Shown one piece after another: positions 50,855 through 60,017 of a DNA stretch of 64,000 nucleotides. Below the pieces are notes generated by a model that saw nothing but the letters and a program-made list of their open reading frames with translations, ran no database searches and had not been told where the DNA came from. This stretch comes from Verrucomicrobiota bacterium (GTDB lineage: Bacteria; Verrucomicrobiota; Verrucomicrobiia; Chthoniobacterales; SZAS-18): positions 131,278-195,277 of the forward strand of contig JAFEGM010000006.1 of assembly GCA_018240025.1 (NCBI GenBank), given 5' to 3'. Position 1 is the stretch's first letter; each line of letters opens with the position of its first letter. The position numbers and the translations under genes are program-made.

Positions 50855-53800
50855 ATGGCCGAAGTCATTCAGTTCGCGCAGTTTCAAGTGGAACAAGACG
50901 CCGAGGGTCGCCCGCTGGAACTCGGCCGGGGCGGCATGGGCGTGACGTACAAGGCCTTCGACACGCGCCTGCGTCGTCCGGTCGTGCTGAAGGTCATTCG
51001 CGACGGTCTGCTGAACGACGACACGGCCAGCAAGCGCTTCCTGCGCGAGGCCCGCTCGGCGGCCCGGATCCAGCATCCGAACATCGCCACCGTATTCGAC
51101 CAGGGGCAGCAGGAGGACACGTTCTTCTACGCGATGGAGTACATCGAGGGCGAGACGCTCCAGTCGCTCATCAAGCGGGAGGGCACGCTGCAGCCGCGGC
51201 TCGCGCTGGAGATCATCCTGCAGGTGACGAAGGCCTTGCAAGCGGCCTGGGCGGAGAAGGTCATCCACCGGGATATCAAACCGGCCAACATCATGCTGGC
51301 CAAGGACAAGCACGGCGGGGACGACATCCACGTGAAGCTGATCGACTTCGGCCTGGCCAAGGGCGCGGTCTCCAGCAATGCCAACGATGCGGACGGCGGC
51401 ATCACGGTCACGGCCGATGGCGGACTGACCGCCGGATTCGTCGGCACGCCGCATTTTGCCAGCCCGGAGCAGATCGAGCCCACGGGGGAAATCGACATCC
51501 GCTCGGACATCTACTCGCTCGGCGTGACGCTCTGGTACGCCCTGCACGGCAGTCCGCCGTTCGGCGGCTCGTCCTTCGTGCGGGTGGCCGCGCAGCATCT
51601 GTCGAAGCCGCCGCCCTTTTCGGAACTGAAGGATGCGCCGGCGCCGGTCATCGCGCTGCTCAAGCGCATGCTGGCCAAGGACCGCGACGAGCGGCCGAAC
51701 GATCCGACCGAACTCCGCCGCGAGATCGAGGGTGCCATCCGTGCGCTCGACAGCGGCGCCGCAGCCGTCTCGACCCTGGCGGCGGCTGCCACCGTTCAGG
51801 GCCCGGCCTACTCCGGCTCGGGCGCACCCTCTTCCTACAGCACGCCTCCCCCCTCGGTCCCAAACCTTCCGCCGCCCCCGGTCGCGCGTCCGGCCTGGCC
51901 GCCGGCGGTCGGCGCCGTGGTGGCCGGCCGCTACCAGATCTACGAGGCCCTCGGCGAGGACCTTACGGGCAAACTCTTCAAGGCGGGTGACCTGCAGCAG
52001 GGCATGCGGCCGGTCGCACTGCGGGCCGTGCGGGCCGGGCTGATGGAAACGCCGGCGGCGCAGGAAGCCTTTCAGCGCGGCGCCAGCTTGATCGCGCAGC
52101 TCAATCATCCCGGGCTGATCGGGGGAGTTTCTCTGCTCCAGACCGAGGGCGGCCGGGTGGCCACGATGGAATGGCTCGAGTCGCGCACGCTGCTGGATCT
52201 CTTGCGCGCGCGGGGCGGTTCCATTTCCCCGGCGGAGGTCGGCGAGATCATTGCCCAACTCGGCTCGGCCTGTGAGGCAGCCGCGAGCGTGGGTCTGGAG
52301 GGGCTCGATCTCGCGCTCGGCCAGGTTGCCATCCACCTGCCCGCCGGCGCGCCGCCGCAGGGATGGCCGGCGCTGCTCGCGCAGCCGCTCTCGCAATGGC
52401 CGGCCTGGCAGGTGAAGGTCGATGCCCTCGAATTCAGCGAGAACCAGGCGCCCCCGCCCATGCCCTGCCCCGAGGCGGGCATGATGACCATCGTGCCGGG
52501 ACAGGTTTCCCTGAAGGACCTGGGCAAGCCGCTCGGCCAGCGCTACGTCGAGCGCCTCGGCGCGCTGGCCTACGAGATGCTCGGCGGAGCTCCGCATCGC
52601 CTCGACCCCGACCGCCTCGCCGCGGGCGGCTACACCTCGGTCTCGGCCGTGGGGGAGGAGGGCAATGCCGTGCTGAAGCGCGCGCTGCGCCCTGGGCCGA
52701 TGGAGTCGATCGTCTCGCCCGCCCAGTTCGCCGCCGCCTTCGCCGCCGCGCTGCCGCGTCGGCCCGGGGCGCCCGCGAGTGTGCCGCCGCCGATGGCCCC
52801 ACCGCCGGCCTACGCCCCGCCGCAGCCCGCGTACCAGGCGCCGCCCTCCCAGCCCGCCTATCAGGCGCCGCCCCCGGCCGCGCCTCCGCCCTACCAGCCA
52901 CAGGTCCCGACCTATTCTGCTCCCCCGGCCCAGCCGCCGCCCGGACAGTTCGTCTACGCGCAGCCCGGTCAGCCCGTGGCGCCCGCGACGGCGGGAGGCA
53001 GCAAGGGCGGCCCAAATCTCGGACTCCTCGCCGGCGTCGGAGGCGGGGTGCTCGTGCTCGGCGCGGTGGCGTTTTTCGCGCTGAAGCCCGGGCCGAAGCC
53101 GGTGGTGGACAATCCAAGCCCCACGCCCACCCCGAGCAGCGGCCTGGTGGCCAACGTGCCGACCCCCACGCCAGTCAAGAGCGGGCCGCGGCCGTCCATG
53201 AGCGCCGACGACCAGCGCGCCACCGAGGGCATGGCCGACGGCCCCACCGCGGCCTATCTGGCGGTCCGGAAGACGGAAACCAACCCGTCGCGCGCCTGGG
53301 TGAAGGTGTCGGACGACTACAAGCTCGGCTCCCGGCCGCTCGAGCAATTCAAGACGGCGGAGCGCGCGGTGGCGCTCGATTCGAACTCGGCGCCCGCGCA
53401 GGAGGCGCTGGCCTACGCGGCGCTGGTGCTCGGCAAGTTCGACGAATCCGAGCGCGCGGCGCAGCGGGCCACGGTCATCGACCCGCGTCAGGCGGCCTCG
53501 TGGCGGACGCTGGGCGTGAACAGCTACATCCGGCTGAAATTCCAGGACGCCAACGAGCAGCTCGGGCGCGCCGTCTCGATCGCTGCGAGCGCCCCGGCTT
53601 CGGCGGCGAACTACCACGTCTGGGGCGATGCCATCAACTACCAGGCCCGCGTGGCCGGTAGTGTGGATGAAGCACGGCGGCTCGTCACCCAGGGGGTCGA
53701 GCTGATGCAAAAGGCGACCAGCGCCTATCCGCAGAACGCCGATCTGTGGCGCGCGCTCGGCCGACTGCTTTCCGACTCCGGTCAGGCCGACCGCGCCCAG

Positions 53801-55039
53801 GAAGCGTTCGAACGTGCGCTGCGGGTGAGCCCGGACTACGCCGAGGCCCTCAACGACCGCGCCAACGCCTACAGCAATGCGCGCCAGTTCGCGCGGGCCA
53901 TCGACTTCTACCAGCGCGCCCTCAAGGTCAGCTCGGAGTATCCGATCATTTGGAGCAACTTGGGGTCGGCTTATGCCGCCTCGAAGGACTACGCCAACGC
54001 CATCGAGGCCTATCAGCGGGCGCTCAAAGGCAGCCCGAACTTCGCCTTCGGGCTGGAGGGATTGGCCGATGCCTTCGTGCGCAACTTCATGGCGGCCCGG
54101 GCAGTCGAGCCGGCGAAGAACGCGACCAACCTGCTGCCGAACTATCCGGGCGCCTGGAAGACGCTCTGTTTTGCCTATCGTCGCCTCGGCGAAAGCCAGA
54201 AGGCGATCGAGGCCGGCCAGCGCGCCGTGCAACTCGCGCCCGCCTATGCCGAGGCGCACGAGATGCTGGGTGCGGCCTACGCCTGGGCCGGGCAGGCGGA
54301 CAAGGGCATCCCGATCCTGCAGAAGGCCATCGAGCTCGATCCGAACTCGGCCAGCGCGCACACCCAACTCGGCTTCGCCTACTATCGCGCGAAGCAGACC
54401 GACCGCGCCTTCGCCAGCTACACCAAGGCCACCGAAATCGATGCCGAAGCCTACGAAGCGTGGAACCTGCTGGGCGACTACCATCGCGATGCCAAGCGCC
54501 TCCAGCCGGCCGTGGAAGCCTATCAGAAAGCGGTGCGTGTTAATCCGAAATTCTACTTTGGGTGGAACGATCTGGGCCTGGCTTACAGCGACATGAACCA
54601 GGACGCGCAGGCGATCGAGGCCTATAACAAGGCGCTGGCGCTCAATCCGACGCTGGTCGCCGCCTTCGCCAACCTCGGTTTCACGTACAATCGACAGCAG
54701 CAGTACGATAAGGCGGTCGACGCCCTGCAGAAGGCGACGCGCTACGATCCCAAGCAGGCGGTGGCTTGGAACAATCTCGGCTACGCCTACGACAAGCTGA
54801 ATCGGACTTCGGAAGCGATCGCGGCCTTCGAGAAAGCCGTGGAGATTCGCCCCAGTCTGACGGTCTCGTGGAACGATCTGGCCCGGCTCTACGAGAAAAC
54901 CGGCCAGTTCGACAAAGCCCGTAACGCCCGTCAGCGCGCCACCGCCGGCACCTCGGCGCCGCCGCCCTCCAGCGGCAGCGGCAAAAAGGACAACGAGTTC
55001 GAGGAGATGCTGAAGACGCTCGAGCGGATCGGAAAATGA
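50855..55039 (+). CDS. Giant Ser/Thr kinase - pseudokinase - TPR protein
   Basis: The 1394-residue protein starts at ATG 50855. Residues ~20-290 are a Hanks kinase with glycine loop LGRGGMGVTYKA, HRD loop VIHRDIKPANIM (~137), DFG in LIDFGLAKG (~163) and FASPEQIEPTGEIDIRSDIY. Residues ~353-640 are a second kinase-like domain without catalytic residues: the beta-3 Lys is replaced (VALRAVR), and no HRD or DFG is present. A long Pro/Ala/Gln/Tyr-rich linker follows, then one membrane helix (LLAGVGGGVLVLGAVAFFAL, ~725-745), and ~600 residues of about 14 TPRs on the far side. Upstream 50682-50854 shows no gene. It may sense through the periplasmic TPRs and signal through the kinase. Confidence 0.9.
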   Translation: MAEVIQFAQFQVEQDAEGRPLELGRGGMGVTYKAFDTRLRRPVVLKVIRDGLLNDDTASKRFLREARSAARIQHPNIATVFDQGQQEDTFFYAMEYIEGETLQSLIKREGTLQPRLALEIILQVTKALQAAWAEKVIHRDIKPANIMLAKDKHGGDDIHVKLIDFGLAKGAVSSNANDADGGITVTADGGLTAGFVGTPHFASPEQIEPTGEIDIRSDIYSLGVTLWYALHGSPPFGGSSFVRVAAQHLSKPPPFSELKDAPAPVIALLKRMLAKDRDERPNDPTELRREIEGAIRALDSGAAAVSTLAAAATVQGPAYSGSGAPSSYSTPPPSVPNLPPPPVARPAWPPAVGAVVAGRYQIYEALGEDLTGKLFKAGDLQQGMRPVALRAVRAGLMETPAAQEAFQRGASLIAQLNHPGLIGGVSLLQTEGGRVATMEWLESRTLLDLLRARGGSISPAEVGEIIAQLGSACEAAASVGLEGLDLALGQVAIHLPAGAPPQGWPALLAQPLSQWPAWQVKVDALEFSENQAPPPMPCPEAGMMTIVPGQVSLKDLGKPLGQRYVERLGALAYEMLGGAPHRLDPDRLAAGGYTSVSAVGEEGNAVLKRALRPGPMESIVSPAQFAAAFAAALPRRPGAPASVPPPMAPPPAYAPPQPAYQAPPSQPAYQAPPPAAPPPYQPQVPTYSAPPAQPPPGQFVYAQPGQPVAPATAGGSKGGPNLGLLAGVGGGVLVLGAVAFFALKPGPKPVVDNPSPTPTPSSGLVANVPTPTPVKSGPRPSMSADDQRATEGMADGPTAAYLAVRKTETNPSRAWVKVSDDYKLGSRPLEQFKTAERAVALDSNSAPAQEALAYAALVLGKFDESERAAQRATVIDPRQAASWRTLGVNSYIRLKFQDANEQLGRAVSIAASAPASAANYHVWGDAINYQARVAGSVDEARRLVTQGVELMQKATSAYPQNADLWRALGRLLSDSGQADRAQEAFERALRVSPDYAEALNDRANAYSNARQFARAIDFYQRALKVSSEYPIIWSNLGSAYAASKDYANAIEAYQRALKGSPNFAFGLEGLADAFVRNFMAARAVEPAKNATNLLPNYPGAWKTLCFAYRRLGESQKAIEAGQRAVQLAPAYAEAHEMLGAAYAWAGQADKGIPILQKAIELDPNSASAHTQLGFAYYRAKQTDRAFASYTKATEIDAEAYEAWNLLGDYHRDAKRLQPAVEAYQKAVRVNPKFYFGWNDLGLAYSDMNQDAQAIEAYNKALALNPTLVAAFANLGFTYNRQQQYDKAVDALQKATRYDPKQAVAWNNLGYAYDKLNRTSEAIAAFEKAVEIRPSLTVSWNDLARLYEKTGQFDKARNARQRATAGTSAPPPSSGSGKKDNEFEEMLKTLERIGK

Positions 55040-55060
55040 CCCGACGCCGACCGCGTGGCG

Positions 55061-56551
55061 TCAGGACGCCGCGAGGCCAAACTTCGCCCGCAGCAGTGCG
55101 ACCTGCGCTTCCACCCCGGTGGGGGCGCCGGTGGCTTCGCGCATGAGATCCATCGGGAGTAGAGCGCTGCCGCGGGCGTGGATCTTGCGCCGCATCCAGC
55201 CGAGCAGCCGGGCGTAGTCGCCGCGGGCGAGTTCGGCGTCGATGGCCGGTTCCTCGGCCCGGGCCCGCGCGAAAAGTTGGGCGGCGTTGAGGTTGCCCAG
55301 CGTGTAGGTCGGGAAATAGCCGATCAAACCGGCGCTCCAGTGGATGTCCTGCAGGCAGCCATGCGCATCGTCCGGCACCTTCAGCCCGAGCGAGCGTTCG
55401 AATTCCTCGTTCCAGACCGCCGGCACGTCGGCCAGGGCGAGTTCGCCGTCGAGCAGGCGGCGCTCGATCTCGAAGCGCAGCATGATGTGGAAATCGTACG
55501 TCACCTGATCCGCCTCGACCCGGATGAAGCTCGGCTCGACCCGGTTGACGCTGGCGCAGACTTCCGCCGGCGTGTAGCGGCGCAAGGCCGGCAGATGTTC
55601 GGCCGCCCGCGGAAACCAGTGCTCCCAGAACTCCGGGGCACGTCCGACCAGATTCTCCCACAGGCGCGACTGCGATTCGTGGATGCCGAGCGAGACGGCC
55701 GAACCCATCGGCGTGCCGTAGGCGTCACCCTCGGGCACGCCCTGCTCGTACATGCCGTGGCCGGCCTCGTGCAGCACGCTGAAGAGCGAGGAGGCGAAGT
55801 GGTGGATGTCGTAGCGGGTGGTCAGACGCGTGTCGCCCGGGGCGATGCGCGAGCAGAACGGATGGGTGCTCGCATCGATCCGGCCCGCCTCGAAGTCGAA
55901 GCCCACGGCGCGCGCCACCTCGGCATTGAACTTGATCTGGCCTTCGACCGGGAACTCCCCTTCGAGGCGCGGGGCGGCGGCCGATTTCGCCAGCGCTGCC
56001 GGCAGGATCTCGCGCAACTGCGGGCGGAAGGCGTCGAAGATGGCGCGGATCTGCGCGACGTCAGCGCCTGGCTCGTAGGCGTCCAGCAGCGCATTGTAGC
56101 GCGAGCCCTGCCAGCCCCAGTGATCGGCCATCTCACGGGCCTGGCCGAAGAGGATTTCGAGATGCGGCTGGAAGTGCGCGAAATCGGAGCGTCGGCGGGC
56201 CTCGATCCAGGCCTCGCGCGCGAGTCCCTTGCTGCGTTCGTGCGCTTCCACCAGCTCCTGCGGCAGGCGGGTAGCGCGATCGTATTCCCGCCGCCAGCCG
56301 CGCACATTGGCCGCCTCGGTCGAATCGGGCGCATAGCCAGCCGCTTCGCAGTCGCTGATCCAACCGCCGACTTCCGGCGCGGTGAAGAGCCGGTGGGTCG
56401 CGCCGCCGAAGTAGGCGAACTGCTCCGCCCGGAAGGCCACGCCCGCCTTCGGCTGCAGGGTCTCCGCATCCCAATGCAGCAGGTGGGCGGCTGAGCCGAG
56501 CAGGGCGATCTCGCGCGAGCGGGCGAGCAGGCGGGCGTAGGAATCGGACAT
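55061..56551 (-). CDS. Carboxypeptidase Taq (M32 family metallopeptidase)
   Basis: The 496-residue protein starts at ATG 56551 (the frame is open to 56620 without a good start). It matches M32: HEXXH in FSVLHEAGHGMYEQGVP, the third ligand Glu in LGIHESQSRLWENLVG, DIHHFASSLFSV, and the C-terminal IHWSAGLIGYFPTYTLGN. It removes C-terminal residues (not Pro, by family) in the cytoplasm, using Zn2+ or Co2+. Length agrees with the family (~500). It is convergent with the kinase-TPR gene at a 21-bp gap. Confidence 0.94.
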   Translation of the reverse strand: MSDSYARLLARSREIALLGSAAHLLHWDAETLQPKAGVAFRAEQFAYFGGATHRLFTAPEVGGWISDCEAAGYAPDSTEAANVRGWRREYDRATRLPQELVEAHERSKGLAREAWIEARRRSDFAHFQPHLEILFGQAREMADHWGWQGSRYNALLDAYEPGADVAQIRAIFDAFRPQLREILPAALAKSAAAPRLEGEFPVEGQIKFNAEVARAVGFDFEAGRIDASTHPFCSRIAPGDTRLTTRYDIHHFASSLFSVLHEAGHGMYEQGVPEGDAYGTPMGSAVSLGIHESQSRLWENLVGRAPEFWEHWFPRAAEHLPALRRYTPAEVCASVNRVEPSFIRVEADQVTYDFHIMLRFEIERRLLDGELALADVPAVWNEEFERSLGLKVPDDAHGCLQDIHWSAGLIGYFPTYTLGNLNAAQLFARARAEEPAIDAELARGDYARLLGWMRRKIHARGSALLPMDLMREATGAPTGVEAQVALLRAKFGLAAS

Positions 56552-56628
56552 GCCGGGAGCATACACGGAGGGGCCGGCGCGCCGTCCAGAACGCACTCTT
56601 CCGCGGTCCGTTGATGACACCGAATTCG

Positions 56629-56648
56629 CTTGTGAAAAATTTCACAAG
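56629..56648 (+). promoter_or_regulatory. Perfect palindrome CTTGTGAAA-AA-TTTCACAAG (Rex- or CRP-like operator)
   Basis: The 20-bp site CTTGTGAAAAATTTCACAAG is a perfect inverted repeat of 9-bp arms with an AA centre, 49 bp before the NDH-2 start. The core TTGTGA-N6-TCACAA agrees with the Rex consensus and equally contains TGTGA-N6-TCACA of CRP/FNR-type sites. A -10-like TTCTAT (56654-56659) lies just downstream, so a bound repressor would cover the promoter. NDH-2 control by the NADH/NAD+ sensor Rex is known in other bacteria. Confidence 0.75.
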
Positions 56649-56697
56649 GTCCATTCTATGGGCATCCGCGGCCGATGCGGGCCGCGAACAGCCCCAT

Positions 56698-58053
56698 ATG
56701 AATACTGAGTTGGATTCTGTCCCGCGCCGGACGGAGGAAGGCGCTGCGTGGCCCCGGGTTTTGATCATCGGCGGAGGGTTCGCCGGCCTCGAAGCGGCCA
56801 AGGCCCTGGCCGATGCCCCGGTGCGCGTCACGCTCATCGACCGCCGTAATCACCATCTCTTCCAGCCGCTGCTGTACCAGGTGGCGACGGCCGCGCTGGC
56901 GCCGGCTCAGATCGCCGCTCCGCTGCGGCAGGTGCTGGCCGGGCAGCGCAACGCGGAGGTCTTCCTGGCCGACGCCAAGCACATCAACCTCGCCCACCGG
57001 CGTGTGGTCACCGATGACCTCGTGTTCGACTACGACTACCTCATCGTCGCCACGGGCGCGCGGCACTCATACTTCGGCCACGACGAATGGGAGCAGCATG
57101 CGCCCGGGCTCAAGCAGATGAGCGACGCGCTGGAGATCCGGCAGCGTTTTCTGGCTGCCTTCGAGGTGGCGGAGAAAGCGACCGACGAAGCCGTGCGGGA
57201 TGCGGCCATGACCTTCGTGGTCGTGGGCGGCGGACCGACCGGCGTCGAAATGGCGGGCGCCATCATGGAGATCGCCCGCTTCAGCATGACGGAGAACTTC
57301 CGTCGCATCGATCCCTCCAAGGCTCGCGTCATCCTGCTGGAAGGCGGACCGCGCCTGCTGCCGAGCTTCCCCGAGGACCTCTCGGAGAGCGCACGCCGGC
57401 AGTTGGAAAAGATCGGCGTGGAGGTTCAGCTCGGCCGCCGGGTCACTGGCGTGGACGCCGACGGCGTGATCGTGGACGGCCAGCGTCTGGCCGCGCGCAC
57501 CGTCATCTGGGCGGCGGGCAACGTCGCTTCGCCGCTCCTCAAGTCGATGATCGGCATCGAACTCGACCGGGCCGGCCGCGCGGTGGTCAAGGACGACCTC
57601 ACGCTGCCGCAGCATCCGGAGGTCTTCGTGCTCGGCGATGCCGCCAATTTCTCGCATCAGGGTGGTCAGCCGCTGCCCGGCACTTCGCCGGTGGCGATGC
57701 AGCAGGGCCGGCACGCCGCCGCGGTCATTTGCGATCGCCTGGCCGGTCGCGAGCCGCGCCCGTTCCACTTCGTGGACAAGGGCAGCATGGCGACCATCGG
57801 CCGGGCCAAGGCCGTCGCGCAGCTCTTCCCGACGGTCTTCCGCCGCTTCCATCTGAGCGGGCTGCTGGCCTGGTTCGGCTGGCTGTTCATCCACCTGCTC
57901 TACCTCGTCGGCTTCCGGAACAAGGTTGGAGTTCTTGCGGAATGGGGCTGGGCGTATCTCACCCACTACCGTGGCTCGCGCCTGATCACACGGGACCTCG
58001 AGCCCGGCTCGGCGCGGCCGCGGGCGATCGAGGCGCTGAAGTTCCGCAGCTGA
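56698..58053 (+). CDS. ndh: Type II NADH dehydrogenase (NDH-2)
   Basis: The 451-residue flavoprotein starts at ATG 56698. It has the FAD-binding VLIIGGGFAGLEAAKAL, the NDH-2 signature NHHLFQPLLYQVATAALAPAQI (in part), the NADH-binding FVVVGGGPTGVEMAGAI, and VFVLGDAA. The C-terminal hydrophobic stretch LAWFGWLFIHLLYLVGF is the membrane anchor of NDH-2. It oxidises NADH and reduces quinone without pumping protons. The palindrome at 56629-56648 points to redox or cAMP-type control. The hairpin at 58067-58097 follows. Confidence 0.92.
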   Translation: MNTELDSVPRRTEEGAAWPRVLIIGGGFAGLEAAKALADAPVRVTLIDRRNHHLFQPLLYQVATAALAPAQIAAPLRQVLAGQRNAEVFLADAKHINLAHRRVVTDDLVFDYDYLIVATGARHSYFGHDEWEQHAPGLKQMSDALEIRQRFLAAFEVAEKATDEAVRDAAMTFVVVGGGPTGVEMAGAIMEIARFSMTENFRRIDPSKARVILLEGGPRLLPSFPEDLSESARRQLEKIGVEVQLGRRVTGVDADGVIVDGQRLAARTVIWAAGNVASPLLKSMIGIELDRAGRAVVKDDLTLPQHPEVFVLGDAANFSHQGGQPLPGTSPVAMQQGRHAAAVICDRLAGREPRPFHFVDKGSMATIGRAKAVAQLFPTVFRRFHLSGLLAWFGWLFIHLLYLVGFRNKVGVLAEWGWAYLTHYRGSRLITRDLEPGSARPRAIEALKFRS

Positions 58054-58066
58054 ATCGGCGACCGGC

Positions 58067-58097
58067 GAGGGGACCGCGCGGAATCGCGGTTTCCCTC
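58067..58097 (+). terminator. Possible terminator hairpin after ndh
   Basis: GAGGGGACCGCG (58067-58078) pairs with CGCGGTTTCCCTC (58085-58097) with a 1-2 base bulge and a 6-base loop, 13 bp after the ndh stop. No U-run follows, so it would at best be a weak or factor-assisted terminator. Confidence 0.4.
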
Positions 58098-58126
58098 GGC
58101 CGCATTCGCCGCCAGCATCGGGGCCG

Positions 58127-59170
58127 ATGTTCCGAAATTTCATCCTCGACTGGTCCGGCACGCTGGCGGACGACCTGACCGCGGTGGTGGCCGGCACCAA
58201 CCGCGTCTTTGCCCAGTTCGGGCGGGCGGCGTTCGACCGGGAATCCTTCCGCGCCTCCTTCCGGCTGCCCTACCGTGACTTCTATGCGGAGCATCTGCCC
58301 GGGGTTTCGCTGGAGGAAATCGACACCTGGTACCGCCTCGGCTTCGAGCCGCTGCAGGAGGCGATTCCGCTGCTGCCCGAGACGCCGCGTTTTCTCGAGC
58401 GGGCGCGCGCGGCCGGCTGCCGGCTGTTCGTCCTGAGCAGCGTGGCGCCGGGGCACTTCGAGCAACAGGCGCGGCGGCTGGGCGTCTTCGAGCATTTCGA
58501 GGAAGTCTGCGCCGGGGTGCACGACAAACGTCTGGGCATTGTCGACCTGCTGCGCCGACGTGGCCTGCGCCGGGACGAAACGGCCATGGTCGGAGACATG
58601 GTCCACGACATCGAGGCCGCGCGGGCGGCGGGCGTGCACGCCATCGCCCTGCTCAGCGGCTACGACGGGCCCGCCCGACTGGCGACGGCCGGCCCCGACC
58701 TGATTGCGCCACACATCGGGGCGTTGGCCGATCTGCTCGACCGCCGGCCGCCCCCGCCGGATCGGCCGATCGTGACCGTGGGCGCGCTGATCCTGGATGC
58801 GTCCGATCGCGTGCTGATGCTGCGTTCCGCCAAGTGGTCGCACAAATGGGGCATTCCCGGCGGCAAGGTGCAACGCGGCGAGTCGATGGAGGCGGCGTTG
58901 CGGCGCGAGGTGCGCGAGGAGACCGGCCTGGAACTGGGGGACCTGCATTTCCTGCAGGCCATGGACTGCATTGACCCGGCCGAGTTCCAGCACCCGGCGC
59001 ATTTTCTGCTCCTGGCCTGGACCGCGCGGGCGGTCGGGACGATCGAGGTGCGCTTGAACGACGAGGCGCAGGAGTGGCGCTGGCTGCCGGTCGCGGAGGC
59101 GGCGGCGATCGATCTCAACGGCCCCAGCCGCACCCTGCTGGAGCTATGGCATACCCGGGTCACCCTTTGA
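58127..59170 (+). CDS. HAD hydrolase - NUDIX hydrolase fusion
   Basis: The 347-residue protein has two enzymes in one chain. Residues ~1-205 are a HAD phosphatase of the phosphoglycolate-phosphatase type: nucleophile Asp8 in FILDWSGTLADD, LSSVAP (motif II Ser), Lys region HDKRLGIVDLL and the acidic VGDMVHDIEAA. The general-acid position is Ser (DWSGT), not Asp. Residues ~215-345 are a NUDIX domain with a complete box GKVQRGESMEAALRREVREE followed by TGL. Both parts would hydrolyse phosphate esters or nucleoside diphosphate derivatives; the joint substrate is unknown. It is 73 bp downstream of ndh. Confidence 0.88.
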   Translation: MFRNFILDWSGTLADDLTAVVAGTNRVFAQFGRAAFDRESFRASFRLPYRDFYAEHLPGVSLEEIDTWYRLGFEPLQEAIPLLPETPRFLERARAAGCRLFVLSSVAPGHFEQQARRLGVFEHFEEVCAGVHDKRLGIVDLLRRRGLRRDETAMVGDMVHDIEAARAAGVHAIALLSGYDGPARLATAGPDLIAPHIGALADLLDRRPPPPDRPIVTVGALILDASDRVLMLRSAKWSHKWGIPGGKVQRGESMEAALRREVREETGLELGDLHFLQAMDCIDPAEFQHPAHFLLLAWTARAVGTIEVRLNDEAQEWRWLPVAEAAAIDLNGPSRTLLELWHTRVTL

Positions 59171-59333
59171 GCAGTTTTTGCGTAGTTTTTGATTGTCAGG
59201 CAGAGCCCTACTCGTTGATATGGCGCGTCGGTCATTCGGCTCCGTCTGGTCCAAACAGGCGGCGCATTGACCGGGCCCGCTCACACGGGCAGTGAAACGA
59301 AACGAGCTAGCTCCTTATCAGCACACACTCACC

Positions 59334-59996
59334 ATGAACTACTCCTCCTCCGCCCGCTTGGCCGGAGCTGTCGCCGCCCTGGGGGCCGCGACGGTTGCGA
59401 CCCAGGCGGATGCATCCATCGTGTTCGTCGATTTCTCGTCGAACCCGTCTTCTTCCATCCCGTTCTCCATTGACGGCGTTTACATCAACGTCGTGACCGG
59501 TGTCACGGGCACCTCCGCCGGCACGGCTGCCGGTTGGGACATCAATCCGTACTTCACGGGGACCACGGGCGCGACTCCGGCCTTCAACCTGTTCGCCACC
59601 ACCACCGGTGATGCGAATCGTGGCATCGTTGGGACGACCGGCACCGCCAGCGTTCTGACCCTCGGGGCTCCGATCGGCTCGGGTGGTCCTTTCGTTACCG
59701 GCGCGCTGAGTGGCTCCGGCTTCCACGCTGGCGGCGGTTATGTCGGCTTCCGCTTCACCAACGAAGCGACGGGCCAAGTCAACTTCGGCTGGGCGCTGTT
59801 CACCAGCACGGGCGCGAATCCGCCGAGCGCGGGCTCGATCCGTCTGACCGGCTTCGCCTACGAGAACACCGGCCTCGCCATCAACGCGGGCGACACGGGC
59901 GCTCCGATTCCGGAGCCCTCGACCGTCGTGACCCTCGGCATGATGGCCGCTGGCGCACTCGGCCTCCGTCAGTGGCGCCGCCGCAAGGCCGCCTAA
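59334..59996 (+). CDS. PEP-CTERM sorting domain secreted protein
   Basis: The 220-residue protein starts at ATG 59334 with a signal peptide (AGAVAALGAATVATQADA). The C-terminus is a full PEP-CTERM signal: IPEPSTVVTLGMMAAGALGL then RQWRRRKAA. The body is Gly/Thr/Ser-rich with no named domain; the GFRFTNEATGQVNFGWALF segment resembles that of the PEP-CTERM protein at 6804-7511. It is exported and would be anchored or released by exosortase. Codon use appears strongly optimised (many Gly GGC, Thr ACC/ACG), as expected for an abundant protein. The upstream gap 59171-59333 shows no gene, and a strong terminator follows. Confidence 0.88.
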   Translation: MNYSSSARLAGAVAALGAATVATQADASIVFVDFSSNPSSSIPFSIDGVYINVVTGVTGTSAGTAAGWDINPYFTGTTGATPAFNLFATTTGDANRGIVGTTGTASVLTLGAPIGSGGPFVTGALSGSGFHAGGGYVGFRFTNEATGQVNFGWALFTSTGANPPSAGSIRLTGFAYENTGLAINAGDTGAPIPEPSTVVTLGMMAAGALGLRQWRRRKAA

Positions 59997-60017
59997 TTCG
60001 GACAGGTCTCTTTCGAG

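Noticed and set aside
50375-54484. 1369-codon open frame antisense to the kinase-TPR gene
   Set aside because: The sense strand has kinase and TPR motifs throughout. The antisense product is Arg/Gly/His-rich without motifs.
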